A stretch of 64,000 nt of DNA, from contig CM037843.1 in the NCBI GenBank assembly GCA_021234535.1, positions 946,021 through 1,010,020 of the forward strand. Reading direction: 5' to 3'. Shown one piece after another: positions 49,201-61,189 of the stretch. How positions within the stretch are numbered: the stretch's first letter is position 1; each line of letters opens with the position of its first letter. The notes beneath the pieces were generated by a model. The model saw nothing but the letters and a program-made list of their open reading frames with translations. It ran no database searches and had not been told where the DNA came from. The DNA comes from Stichopus chloronotus. Its lineage: Eukaryota; Echinodermata; Holothuroidea; Aspidochirotida; Stichopodidae. The translations under genes and the position numbers were made by a program.

Positions 49201-52200
49201 GGGTATTGCCAAACTACCATCAAAGCTAGGGTACAACTGACACGTTTTTTTTTTTTCTTTTTTTGGGGGGTGGAAGGGATGGAAGAGTTGGAAACATTTG
49301 GTGTGCACCATTTGAGTCAAATGAATACTGAATCAAATATGAGTTGAGTCTGAAGTCAGCAGAAGTCTTCAAATTTTGGTGACTCACACTGACATTAGAC
49401 TTGTTCTATGATGTCTTGTGTTCAGAAATGTTTCTTTTCCCTTAAGTTATGCTTTAGGTTGTTCCTTGTCTTTTCTGTTGTTAAGGGGTGTCAACTTCTA
49501 ACAGCTCCTAGAAGCTTTAGTTGTCACTTCTCAATCTCATGTCATCTCATCTATTACCTTCCCTTTTTTCACAATATGTAACATTCTTTATGTTACTGAT
49601 TGAATTATTTACTATTCTTAAATTTTACTTGAGATACACTGAACTGAAAACTTCTCCACTTTTCTTCATTACTAGCACAGTCCCAGTGGCAGGCTGTGTG
49701 TGTGTGTGTGTGGGAGGGGAAAGGGATTGAGGTGTAAGCATGGCCAGAAGGGATGCAAAGGTTTTCCCTCCCCGTCCTTAAAGCATATGCTATCTGGTCC
49801 AACCTAAAGTGATGAATTGTGAGTAAATCACTGATTGTGAGGAAAAGTACATACTGGGAATATCAAGAGAGACAGAATATGGGTTACACACACACACAGG
49901 TACATAGTTACACACAGAAACATACAACATCTACACAAATGAAATAAGGTGGAACAGTTGGTTCATGACCTAGAGAGCTTTGTGATGATTTTTTTTTGAC
50001 TGAAACACATCAACGGCAGCAAGAAATGGAAACATAAAAGTGAATTTCAAATAAGGAACTAAATCTCTGCCAGTCAACAAGCACTGTGAATGTTATATAC
50101 AATTATAAAGATAGATAGCACACTAACAGTGACACAAACACATATGCCGTCCTTCATACTATTCCTAACCTAATCATAATGCTGATTCCTTCTTTAAGTT
50201 GCCAGTCACACCAAGCATCAAGATACAAGATGCAGCATCGATGCTAAAATGTTTAACTACTTTAAAAAGAGTCAATTCTCAAACAATTCAAGTCTTTGAC
50301 ACCCCTTTCCCATACTTGAGTCCCACTTTTTTGTTTTCTTTCAAGATTTTTTAATTGGAAAGATATTTTGTTTCCTTTAACATCTGATTCTTATCTGGGT
50401 ATTTTTTCCCCTTTCTGAGCACCATCACATTTTTTTTTTCTTTATCTAAGGGAGGGATAACTGATCATGCTTTTCCATTTACTAGCCATGCGGTTCATCA
50501 CGGTACTGTACAAACATGGTTTATGTTATAACACAGTAAATGAGAAGCTCAGCATGCACATCGATAACACTGTAGAAGTCACTAACACATGAAACAATAA
50601 ATTGATGACTCCATTATCACCACTAGTTTTAATCAAATGTTAATTGAACTGTAACATCGTGAAATTTTTTTAATTGAACTATAAGATTGGACTACATCAT
50701 ATCTGCTAAGAAACCAGGATCACATATTCCATGTGTTACAAAAGAAAAACACCACTTTGTCAAACAAAAGTTTAATGAAACTACATGTTGTTTCATAGCA
50801 AGGCCCAAATTCCTTGTTAGGATAGCAATGTCTAACATTCCCAGATTAAATCACATAAGAGTAAGACTGTGATCTGTTTATGTCAGTAGATTGAGACATA
50901 ACAATTCTTGTCATCAGTTACATTCTGGTTTTCATAAACTGAGCTATGATGTCTGGTTTCAGATGTTTTATTCTACTTCTAATTTGTGACTGAAAAGTGA
51001 GAATTCATGAAATGGGAAAACAGGACATCACTATTCAAAACAAAGAAACAATAAAAAGCTTTCTGAAATTTTGAGAGACTGACTATGAGAGCTGTTTTTT
51101 TTTGTCTTTGCTTCAACATTTTATCTGTTTTTTTCTATGACTCATGAAATGGTCCATTCCTTCAATGAGGTTAGCATTTACTTTGTTCATTTTGACATTG
51201 AATGTGAACACTTATTGCAGACGCAAAGATAACAGAGAGGTTACACAGCACAGAGTTTTACCCATACTCACAACATATTATTGATTCTGTTAAACATATC
51301 CTTAATCCTGCTTCCTACGGAGATGAAGAAAGAGATACATGGATGAGTTTGGCTCGTAAGTATCCAAGAATGAAATGGTAGTAGTGGCATGCCTTCACTA
51401 ACATAACTTCATGTCAAAAAGCATACCACAGAATGTTCAACACTCAAAAAGATACAAGTTCATTGCAAGTTGTGACCAGAAGCATAGCAGCCATTTTGAC
51501 TAACAAAAGCATATTAGATTGAGGTAATAACAATCATCAGATATTACTGCTTCACTTTACTGCTTTCTTGTATGGTCACATGTTTATGTTAGATGTAGCA
51601 AAGATGCTTTGGATTACTTTGTAGACTGACAAAGTTTTATATTTTCATGCATCTGTACTTCTGAACTAGCTTTGAATTTGAGGTAACTAGTCCGATGACA
51701 GGCATGGACATAACCAGGATATTTCAATGCCAATGAGTGAGGGGGGTGGAGAATTTTAGGGGCTGGATCTTTGGCAAAAGCCAGAGACGTTGAGCGACTG
51801 GTATCATAGCTGCCGCCGAAGCATAAACTACAAACTACCAGACATCCCAAGCAAACTTTTGCAAGCATTTTTGAGGTATTACGAAGTAATCAAAGGAAAG
51901 AAAATGTCCAAGTAAGGGTGAGGAGGGGCTGTAAGATACTATACAAGATTGCTCCTGGTTATGCCCATGCAATTGACAAAGTAATCATCAATATCTTATA
52001 TTAAAAAATATGAGTTTATATTACAAGGCAATGCTGGGCCTTTAATACAAAAGAGTTGGCAGAATAATTGGAGGGGGGATGAGTCTTATTTTTGCAAATT
52101 ATAGACCTAATAGATTACCAATGGAAAGTAAACAGGAGTATGAAACAAACATCAGGTTATAGAGAAAAGAAAAATTAATTTAAAAAAAAATAATTAAATT

Positions 52201-53369
52201 AATTCAATTTAAATACATAAAATATAACCCTCTGTTAATAAAGAACAAAATCAAAGGGAAATACTCCAAAAATAAACAAAGGGAAGAAAAAGAGAAATCA
52301 ATTATACCCCACACTTCAGGGTCAAACTTTGCATTTTACTGATGATCATATTAAAACAATATTATGCAATATGAGAACTTCGTTTCTACAATCTTCACCA
52401 TGACCAGTTAACAAATTCTTTCACCTGAATTAATGAAGTAGTAGCATTATTTTGATTCCTTATGCTATTGAATTAAACTTGCTTCTTGAAGTAACTATTG
52501 TTCAAGCACATTTGCCTGAGGTGTGTCATGATCTGCTGTATTTCTGATGCATTAAAAAGACAAGGCATAATTACAGAGTCAGCAAGTGCAGTCTTAGTCA
52601 AAATTTAATTCACATTCGTATCAACATTTCTCAGTCATTTCAACTAGGTAGTTGCTTGCTTTTATTATCATTTGTAAATTGCTTGCTATGATTGCACATA
52701 TTAAGTGTTAGGTTTGCAGTAAGGTTCCGTATATGCTTTTGTCAGAGTTTGGATCAAAGATCATGTTATGTTGAGACACAGAAGGAATAGATTACAATGT
52801 TTTTACTTGTGTTAGCAATCAAAGAAGTCACTTGTATTCTACATATTAAAGATATGATAGGAACTGTTAAACATAATTACAGGAGCTGAAAGAAGGTACA
52901 GTAGTTAACAGAAAGAAAATATATTCTTAAAAGACAGAAATATACAGTCTTTTCATGCAGCACAAAGGATAGCATTGAAGTAATACCAATTGTAGTACAT
53001 ACACAAAAGGAAGAGCAGGTATAAACTGTTACAACAGAATGCTAGATCAGAATAGATACATAGTCTACTCTGAGGGGAAGTTCTGCAACAAAGAGGGAGT
53101 CCTTCACTGGTGCCAAAAGAGAGAGGGTGAGCATCAACCTAGACCATTCAAGACTGAGATGAAGATGATTCAACAATGATTGAGATGAAATGATGGAAGA
53201 GTTGGGAGAAGATGGTCATCTCCAGAGGTTGATGTTATAATCTATAAACATGAAGGAGGACATCAAACTAGCAAGTCATTGTCTTCATTTCTTTCCTCCT
53301 GTGGTGGTCCGTGGTCTCAATCCAATGAATGGCAAATAACATGACATGACGTGACCAGAACATAAATGA
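46215..53369 (-). other. Probable long 3' UTR and downstream flank of MRCK
   Basis: It follows the MRCK stop codon on the minus strand. The sequence is AT-rich, CpG-poor like the gene bodies, and free of the core repeats that fill the introns. CpG density rises again left of about 46.2 kb. A minus-strand AATAAA lies at about 46,225 and could be the last poly(A) signal; several others (for example near 50,990 and 52,670) would give shorter forms. A (GT)n run sits at 49,694-49,711 and a small MITE at 51.7-52.0 kb. The true 3' end is not provable from sequence alone. Confidence 0.35.
51700..51970. mobile_element. Small MITE with GCATGGRCATAACCAGGA ends
   Basis: GGCATGGACATAACCAGGA at the left is matched in reverse complement by GCATGGGCATAACCAGGA at the right, about 270 bp apart. 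The second arms, rich in G (gaggggggtgg and ggtgaggaggggct), are in direct orientation. The inside is CpG-rich relative to its surroundings, which suggests a recent arrival. An 84-codon frame on the minus strand lies mostly within it and looks accidental. Confidence 0.65.
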
Positions 53370-53452
53370 TTAAAAATTCCAATCAATTCCTAAACCATCA
53401 CTCTCGCCATAACTACCTCGAGGAGATGTCGGTGGAGTTCCTGAGCCAGAAG
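53370..53452 (-). CDS. CDC42BPA/B: MRCK (CDC42BPA/B-like), terminal coding exon
   Basis: The last 26 residues and stop. It follows a good acceptor (TTATTTTTTCAG before 53,452) and its first two bases complete the Ala codon split from the exon at 57,819. It reads SGSGTPPTSPRGSYGESDGL and ends in GIDWNF. The Ser/Pro/Gly-rich tail resembles the low-complexity C terminus of vertebrate MRCKs in character but not in detail. Identity rests on the chain of phase-compatible exons back to the CRIB and CNH exons. Confidence 0.8.
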
Positions 53453-56400
53453 CTGAAAAAATAAGGTGAGTGAATGTGATAAGACTGGAAGGGTAGACCA
53501 CAGGTAAAGAGGAGGAAGGGAAGCAATTCAATGTATGCAGCACCCTCCTTATCACGCCACCATGAATGTCACATACCAAAGAAAATGTTAAAGAATATCT
53601 CACATTATTCTGTTTCTGTATTTTATTTGCAAACCTGGAAGGCCGGTTTCAAACTCTTTTCTTTCTGAAGTATAACCTTTTAAATTAAATGAGTATCACT
53701 GTTGCAAATGATTTTGTTTCTATTTTTTAAGGTAGATAATGGATCCATCATTACATCTCAAAAGAAACAAACAAAACAGAACTTTCCTTGACATGTCTAC
53801 CATTGTTTGAAGATGCAACATTGACAAAAGTGTCCACAGACTCTACTTGTCACTTAAATGATTTGAACAAAAATCTTTTTAACAGATAAATAGAGTCTTT
53901 TGCTCTTGCAAAGGCTTCACTGAAAAATGGTGAGGTAATGACCACAATAGCATTCCTGATTGGTGCTGCAGAATGATACTGGCATGTAACTGGTTAATGA
54001 AGAAAAGATTACATAACCAAATGAGTTGGAATGGGAGTGCAGTGCATATGAAGTAGAAAGTAGCAATACACAGAGGAAGGTGTTAGTGCCATGCAAACAA
54101 ACAAAAACCCCAAACTATTAGCCAAGAAAATCAGGATAATATCGGTCCAATACAATATGTAGAAGCAGAAGAAGAATATTGCATTAAAACTGGCATGCTT
54201 TCTGGCGACTGATCATTCATTCATCTTGCAATATTATGCTACAACTTTATTATTTTATATTCTTTTGCAATACAAATGAAATGTACATAAAATGATACAG
54301 CTTAGGTCAGTGAAACAAGAGAAAAAATGTCCCACTTTGATTGAGACAACTCACGACCCGACAAAATGAAAGAAAACTATAATATCCAGTAGAGACTTTT
54401 CATTTTTGGATGCAGTACAAACTAGGTCCCTCCCCAGTACCCTAAATGAAAGTTTAACATTCATGAGATTGACTGAGAAGGAATAAATAAATCGACCAAC
54501 TTTGAAAAAAACATGGTTCAGGTTAAAATACAAACCAGTTGGTTAAACAACAAACCTTCAGAATCAGATAACTTCAAAAAAAATTGTGTATTAATTCTGT
54601 ACACTATCAACATGCCACAGTGACTGTAATCTTGCTTGCTAAGTTCCAAATGTCCAAAACAAATCAAGTTTTTGTAAGACAGTCGAAAGGGAAAGTTAGG
54701 AAATGACAGCAACTTTCACACAAGAAACAAAGAAAAGGGATTGAGAATTGGTGAGGATGATAACAGATGCTGTGGAAGTATCAGTCTTCATAAAGTATTG
54801 ATTGATATCTAGAAGGATCTAAAAATGTGTCTTTCTAAATATGAGAGAAAAACTGTGAATATGTAAAACTAAACTGAAACATCAGCCATACCATGTAGCA
54901 GTGCAAGCCTAAATTGTGGCAGTTGTACAGGCTATTGCTAATAGTGATGGAATACAACAAGTGGTTTTAGTTACATTTCTTGTGACTATTGCTGTGATGA
55001 AATTCAATCTGGGGCAATAGATCAACAATATTCAAATACAACTGTCACTGTAAAAAGGTAGAGGGGTGGGAAAAGGAATAATTATACCTTACAATTATTC
55101 TTTTAGGTCAAAACTCACAAGAGCTGTTTCAACGATTGTGCCAATTAAGGTACAAAACAAACAAGAACACAATTCAACACAACTATAAAAGCAAAAGACT
55201 TGAATAATGCTTCTCTACACTACTTTGAGCTTGGTGAAAACCTCTTGTAATTTCTACAAAGCTGTGTTGAGGGAGTAGATGTTTGCAACTAAAGAAGTAA
55301 GAATTATTTTCTGATATTTTTTTCCATTTCATAAGGGCTAATATTGCCTATCTTTTCCACTCTCAATCACAACTTCTTCATGACATAGCAACATAGCTGT
55401 AATAGATTAACTTTCTCCTGCAAGTTCGAAGGCAATCACTTTCTTTTTAAATCTAGCTGTTATATTTTTGCACCTAATGGCAGTTTCACCCATTCCCATA
55501 CATAATAATGAAATACCTGACGGTCAAAGTATTTGCAAGTGCCAACACAATCATTCTGAGAGGCCCAAGTGATGTATATATCAGTTGCTTTAAGCTTGCA
55601 CAAAACTAGAAATCCATAAACCGAAACTTCACCATAAAACTGGGGAAATGCTGCACTTCCAAAAGTATACAGAGACCATCCGACTATCCAGTACACATAA
55701 ATTGTCACAAACATCAAAGAAAACCAAACGAAATCAAGGGAACCACTTCTAAAAATGTTGATAATTTGAGGTACAAACTGTGATATGAATGTGTTCATTT
55801 TGTTGATTTGAAAGCAGCTCTTAACCTAAGTGAAGGGAAACTGTGCGGGAAAATTACCAACAGCAAGGAAAGCAGGTGACTAATGTAAATCTACCTACAA
55901 AAAGAAGGAAATTTAAAAACAATTACTTGTCTGTTTGATTTTGTCTCTTAGTCTCTCCACATTCTTGGTTTCCTTTGAACTTAAAACACAAGTAAAAAAA
56001 AGGCAAAAATAAAACAAAAACAAAAAACATAAATTAGACCATTAAACACAAAAGAACAAACGATCACAGGATGCTGGGAAAGAAAATATTCTGAGGGATT
56101 GCCAGTAGGTAAATGGAAAGAGGAAGCAACTAAAAATAAATTAATCAAATAAATATAAAATCTTGTGTAAATTAACATGTAAAAGCAATCATAAAATAAA
56201 CAACTTGTTAAGTAAATGGGTAACTTATGGGGAATTAACGTATCTCTTTAAAATTCTGATGATTTGGAACAGGAAATACCAATGCCCTTAGTACCTGGCA
56301 AACACAAAAATATTTCACAGGGAATGGTGACCAGATTCCAGTTGTAATTTGAGTCCTCACATGACAGGAATTTATAATATCAATTCATGCCAAAAACTGC

Positions 56401-57818
56401 AGAGCGTTATCACATGAATGGTATGATTGTAAGTTACTTTTGAATATTTATCATAAACTAAGTTGCAACTCATTGATAAGCAGAATGAACCAGTCTCCAT
56501 GAATATGATATCAATGAAATATTTACATATGCATTGAAAACACATACAACATACAAGCCATTAAGCAAACCAAAGGAATGCATAAACATCAAGCAAGCAA
56601 GCAAGCATTCAAAGGAAGATATTGTAATCAAATAAAGAAGTGTTTTCTGATCAGATCTGGGCTATTTGGCCCTAATAGTAATGTAAACTAAATTATGAAT
56701 GGATAACATTAAGTTTACTCTTAATCCTTGGTTGCATTTTTGTTCTGTAGATTCTTGTTAGTTTTCCTGGTTTTGATGTTCAACATTACTTCTTGTTTGC
56801 ATTCAACATCCTCCTCTATCACTAAACTCATGCAATTAAAAAAAAAAATACATCACATAAAATAAAGCTTTGAGAAACAAAAGAAGTCATTCTTTGGTTT
56901 TGTTTCCATAAATAACATGTAAGTTATTGTGGCAAAATATCTGAGTAATTTTAACTCAGTGATCAAGTGGTCTGGGGTCTTTATGGATTGGTCTATCTTG
57001 ATAGTTCTGTCCTCTTTAAGTTGCTGTTGTTGTTGTTGGATGTCAGAAGTTTGTCATCAACACCCTGAAGCAACTAAAAGATTAAGTAATCTGTTAAGAA
57101 CCAACAGCTAAGTACAGTATTAATAACAAACTTTAAATTTGCCAAAGTACAGGAGAGAAAATTAAATTTCAATTTTTTTTATTACTCATTAACAACATTT
57201 CAGAAATGTTAAGTCTGAAAATGTTCAGTGTCAAAGACAACAGCCACGATTTATCTGACACAAAGTAAAGGGTTAGAAATTTTGTCTGTTCAGAAGAACC
57301 AGTATCCCCATTTGACATCTCTTTCTCTAAAGATACCACTGGTATGTGTACTACAGCAACCACATGACCTGTGGCAAAGAGACAATGTATTGTTTCCAAT
57401 GCAGTTTTCAAATGTACTACACTACCTGTGGTAAAGAGCCAATGCATTGCTTCAAATACAGCTCTTGAATGTACCAAACTAGTGAAAAAATGGACAATTT
57501 TTAATCAACCTGTGATAAGATAGTGCCACTGGTGTTGCCATCTGATGCAGGATTAGAATACAATACCAGAGATGGCAGGGAGCAAACCCCCAAATGATGA
57601 TACAGCAATGATGGTACAGTTACAGGAACCAACCACCAATGGGCATGCTGCAGTCACTCTATGATTAGAATAAACACAGCAAACTGCTCTGAAAGCCGAA
57701 TAATCGCTGTCATCACGTCAGCAGAGGACCGGCGACTCACGATGTCGTCCCTGGCAACCGGAGGACAGCATCTACGTGATAAATGAATGTCTGTATTTAG
57801 AGAGCAGTTTTCGCCTAC
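53453..57818 (-). other. MRCK last intron
   Basis: A 4.4-kb intron bounded by GTAGGCG at the right and TTTTTTCAG at the left on the minus strand. No further exon recognised. It contains a two-copy tandem duplication of about 63 bp at 57,350-57,475 and a short CAAG run near 56,588. Otherwise AT-rich and CpG-poor. Confidence 0.7.
57350..57475. repeat. Diverged 63-bp tandem duplication
   Basis: 'tgtactacagcaaccacatg' followed by 'acctgtggcaaagagacaat' and 'gtattgtttccaatgcag' is repeated as 'tgtactacactacctgtggt', 'aaagagccaatgcattgctt' and 'caaatacagctcttgaa'. Non-coding and intronic. Confidence 0.55.
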
Positions 57819-58083
57819 CTTCTCCAGAGAGCTGCCGAGGTGGATCAGGGGTCAGCTCAGGAGATCCATCACTACTACTTCTGAAGGAAGCCAGGGATCC
57901 CTGGGAATCCCATGAAACATTTCTACTGTCAGAGGATGCTGCTGAGCTACCAAGGCTACCCTTGCTTGCTGACTCATCCAGCGTTCCAGCTCTGATGGTG
58001 GTCAAGGGTCTTTGTCTGCTGATTTGGTTACTACCAGGACTGTACATGCTCTTTGTCCTCGGCTTCTCGTCAGGTTTATTAAC
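57819..58083 (-). CDS. CDC42BPA/B: MRCK (CDC42BPA/B-like), Ser-rich C-terminal exon
   Basis: An 88-codon exon. It starts in phase 0 after a TATTTTACAG acceptor (VNKPDEKPRTKSMYSPG) and ends GGAGAAG|GTAGGC, leaving one base that pairs with the next exon. The product is Ser-, Gly- and Asp-rich (SLGSSAASSDSRNVSWDSQG, then SPELTPDPPRQLSGE), like the unstructured tail of MRCK after the CRIB. In vertebrate MRCKs this tail is also rich in Ser/Pro and in predicted phosphosites. Several Ser-Pro and Thr-Pro sites are visible. Confidence 0.85.
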
Positions 58084-59586
58084 CTGTAAAATATCACAGA
58101 TCCAAACTGCAACTTAGCGCAACAATGCGTAAAGTGATCGCATGTGTAGGCAAAGCGTAAAACATTGAAATTTCATGTGCAAAAGTTTATTAGGTCTTTT
58201 TTTTTGCACCATTCAGACAATTTTGCAAAATAGATTGGTTTCAGGTGGCATAGTCTGCCATATGATTTCAAATTCTTCTCCCCTTATGACAATAAAATTG
58301 TAAAATCCAACAATGTAGTGGAGGGTAGTTTTCATTCAAATCAACTGTGTGCTTTGTTGAACAAGCTAATGCAAAGGATACTTTTAATAAATATTCAGTC
58401 AAAACAACTGATCGCTGATGCTGCAATGGTACGATCAGTTTGTGGGTTTTTCTTTCTGAATATAGTGCTTCCTTTCAACAAATACTTCAATTCCAGATAG
58501 AAAACAAGGAGTGACAACTGGAGTAAGACCTGTCGATACACCAATGAAACCTGTACTGATGCATATTTATTACATAGGCCCTTAGAGTAAGATCCATTAA
58601 ATTTCAAATATGATTTCATTTTTTACTCCTTTAATGCCAATCCTGCTGCTTTTCAGAGTAGTTACTGTCATTTTCGTTCATTGAAAGAAGTCCTTTGTCC
58701 ATGAACAATCTGGTGTGCATATTTAAAATGCAAAGAAAAAGTTAAGATCAAACCTATTCTTATCCTTCTGGTTTCTCTGCACTAATGCAATCACTTGAAA
58801 CTGTAGTAGATATTTACTACTTAAACCACTGGTCAGAATCAATGCAATGAATTCAACATGGATATAGAACAGATATGATTCATATATGCAAATTTAAACG
58901 TACCAGAAAGTTTGCGTCATTGCATTTTAATATATACTTTTCATGTATATATATCTAGTACCCTGGATCGCACCCAAGGTCGACAGTTTCATTGATTTCT
59001 ACATTAAAAAATTTAAATTTTCACCTGGTGTATCCCCTAACTCTAACCCTAACCTCAACCTACTTACATCAAATTATGGTTTTTAAGGGTGCAGAATATA
59101 ATGAAAGAATTTGCAACAATAAAAATATGCTTTAGGAATGGTACCTAAAACATTGGGTCGAAAGCAAACTGTCGACTTAAGGTACACTGTTGTTGTAAAG
59201 TACATTCTTACAGCAAAGTGTGTCCACCAAAGGTATAATTCATACATGTGCATATACATGACAAAAAGTTTAATATATATTGAAATTTACTCCTAACATC
59301 ACTAAACAAAATCCATGCAGTAAAATCATTACAGACCTACCACAGTTATGACCAATATATGCAATATATATGAAAAACTTTGCATCATTGCATTAAAACA
59401 TACACTTTTGTCTGCCATAGTTGTATTGAAAATGAACGAACTTTGGAACCTTATTGTTTTACCTCGATTTGAAGGAAATGCTTGCCTACAAAACAACTTA
59501 CTTAAAGTCATTCAAAATACCTTTCGAGTGCACTAAAAGAATTGAAAAAAAAAAAAAAACCCAATGAAGAGTGGACTGTTACTAAC
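58084..59586 (-). other. MRCK intron with an imperfect inverted-repeat element
   Basis: The intron contains a possible small element at 58,958-59,185 whose ends share GTACC and GTCGACAGTTT in inverted orientation. Inside it is a telomere-like stretch, cccctaactctaaccctaac, at 59,034-59,053. No exon seen. Confidence 0.5.
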
Positions 59587-59692
59587 CGGTAAGGACACTA
59601 GATTCTGAAGACCGTCTCCTGGGCCCATGTGAGATATGTGATTGAAGTTATGTGGTTTGGAGATGACAGGCCGTAAGCTCTCACTCGTACCT
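59587..59692 (-). CDS. CDC42BPA/B: MRCK (CDC42BPA/B-like), CRIB exon
   Basis: This 106-nt exon encodes [20 protein letters not shown] and then [15 protein letters not shown]. The core [18 protein letters not shown] fits the Cdc42/Rac-binding CRIB consensus (ISxPxxFxHxxHxG) and is closest to the MRCK form, where FNHxxHMGPGDG is diagnostic. The motif binds GTP-loaded Cdc42 and helps target the kinase to the membrane. The first base completes an Arg codon from the previous exon. The donor is CCG|GTTAGT, in phase 0 with the next exon. Confidence 0.93.
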
Positions 59693-60421
59693 CTGTTTAA
59701 CACGACAGATAGGTTTAAAGCAAAAAGGCGCTATGCATTGAAATTATTTACACACTCACACTACATTTGCCATGCCTCAGTGACTGGTACCGTTTGATTT
59801 GACAGAAGCATTTTAAATCCATGATAAAGAAAACAAAATAGGACCATGTGCACGAGTAACACCCTCACTGTGGCGTCATAGTGATGATGTCTGTGTAATT
59901 GTGTATAATCCATTGAAAAGACAAAGATTTCTGAATATTTGCAATTTTACTTTGGTATTATAATCAACGAAGAAAAGTCAGCAAGGAAAGTCATCACGAA
60001 AATGATGAAAGAAGAAACACCAAAATAAATGCCACCGCAGATTGGTTGTTTGATAGCTAGCAAGAAACTCAGGGTACAGAATATGTAAGTTGTGAATATA
60101 ACATGGAAGGGCGGGTGAAACTTAAAATATTGCATTTCAAAAAGGTTGTTTAATAAAAATGATATGTAAGAACTGGGATGAATATTGCAAACAGAGAGGT
60201 GATCTTAACTGACATTGATATATGATGGATATAAAACCAAAAAATGAAGATTATAGTTTCTTTTTCTGTTTTCCTCTACATGAGAACACGAATATATGAA
60301 GCCACATTATTATAGTTGTATGTTTGAAACAGCATTTTAATACTTGGATCAGACTTTTGATGCTTTCAGCATTTCTTTAATACATTTTGCCAGGCAGGAA
60401 TGATTAGTTCTGGATACTTAC
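59693..60421 (-). other. MRCK intron, nothing recognised
   Basis: A short intron (729 bp) bounded by GTAAGT and TTAAACAG. No repeat with clear ends seen. Confidence 0.75.
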
Positions 60422-60494
60422 CTTCTGCTGTCATCATTTCTCTTGGTAACATACTTATGAATTCCATGCTGAGGGATGTTAAGCCCTTCCTCCT
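60422..60494 (-). CDS. CDC42BPA/B: MRCK (CDC42BPA/B-like), linker exon between CNH and CRIB
   Basis: A 73-nt exon encoding (E)EEGLNIPQHGIHKYVTKRN followed by DDSRR, bounded by CTCCTGCACAG and AAG|GTAAGT. Codons split at both ends join correctly to the neighbours. It is basic and hydrophilic. It lies where vertebrate MRCKs have a longer linker with a basic RRxSFR-type segment and an REMLRDP-like helix before the CRIB. I do not see that segment here, so the linker is short or an extra exon was missed. Confidence 0.75.
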
Positions 60495-60553
60495 CTGTGC
60501 AGGAGAAGATGAGACACCATAGAGAGGTTTCAAGGACTTAAGTCAGTTCAAAC

Positions 60554-60944
60554 TTAAAGAGGCTCATTGAGTTGCTTCGTGAAATTCACTGAATTTTCCT
60601 AAAAGCTTTCAAGTTTCCTAATCATATTAATGACAAATGGTCACACTAAGAGGACACCCATGTGCCACATACAAATGTCACATACAAATGAACATTATAG
60701 AGTGAGTAATTAACGATTCAATTTGGTTTTCAGAAATTTGAGATCACACAATTTTCACAATTAGTAGTTATTCACATGCACACAGCCAGTGCAAGTTAAG
60801 GATAAAAAAATAAAAAGTTTATAAATTTTCATAACTATTGAATGTGAAACTTTATTAATGATGTCATTAGAGGGCATTGTTATGAGTTTGCACCCTTCAA
60901 ACCCCTCACAAACATCTGTAGATTAACTCAATGAGCCCCTTTAA
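60554..60944 (+). mobile_element. MITE, TTAAAGRGGCTCATTGAG family, copy 3 (old)
   Basis: 391 bp with the same ends as the copies at 13.3 and 41.4 kb (TTAAAGAGGCTCATTGAG and CTCAATGAGCCCCTTTAA). The inside is far more diverged, with a small duplication of 'acatacaaatg'. It lies in an MRCK intron 60 bp from an exon. Confidence 0.9.
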
Positions 60945-61189
60945 AGGTATGCAGGACAAAGAAACTCCATGGAAACCAGAGAGATGCTCACTGGGATGTA
61001 GATAAATTTAAATTACAGAATGTTTTTCATTTCTTCTGAGATGCAGAATCTGCAATGAGTATTTTAAGAACTTAAGATTTGACTGCAAAGTTTCCAGCAA
61101 TCATATAACCAGAATGCAGAATTTTTTTTCTGAATCTGATATAATAGCATTAGTATGTGTCACATTAAGCTATGTATGCATCATATGAA

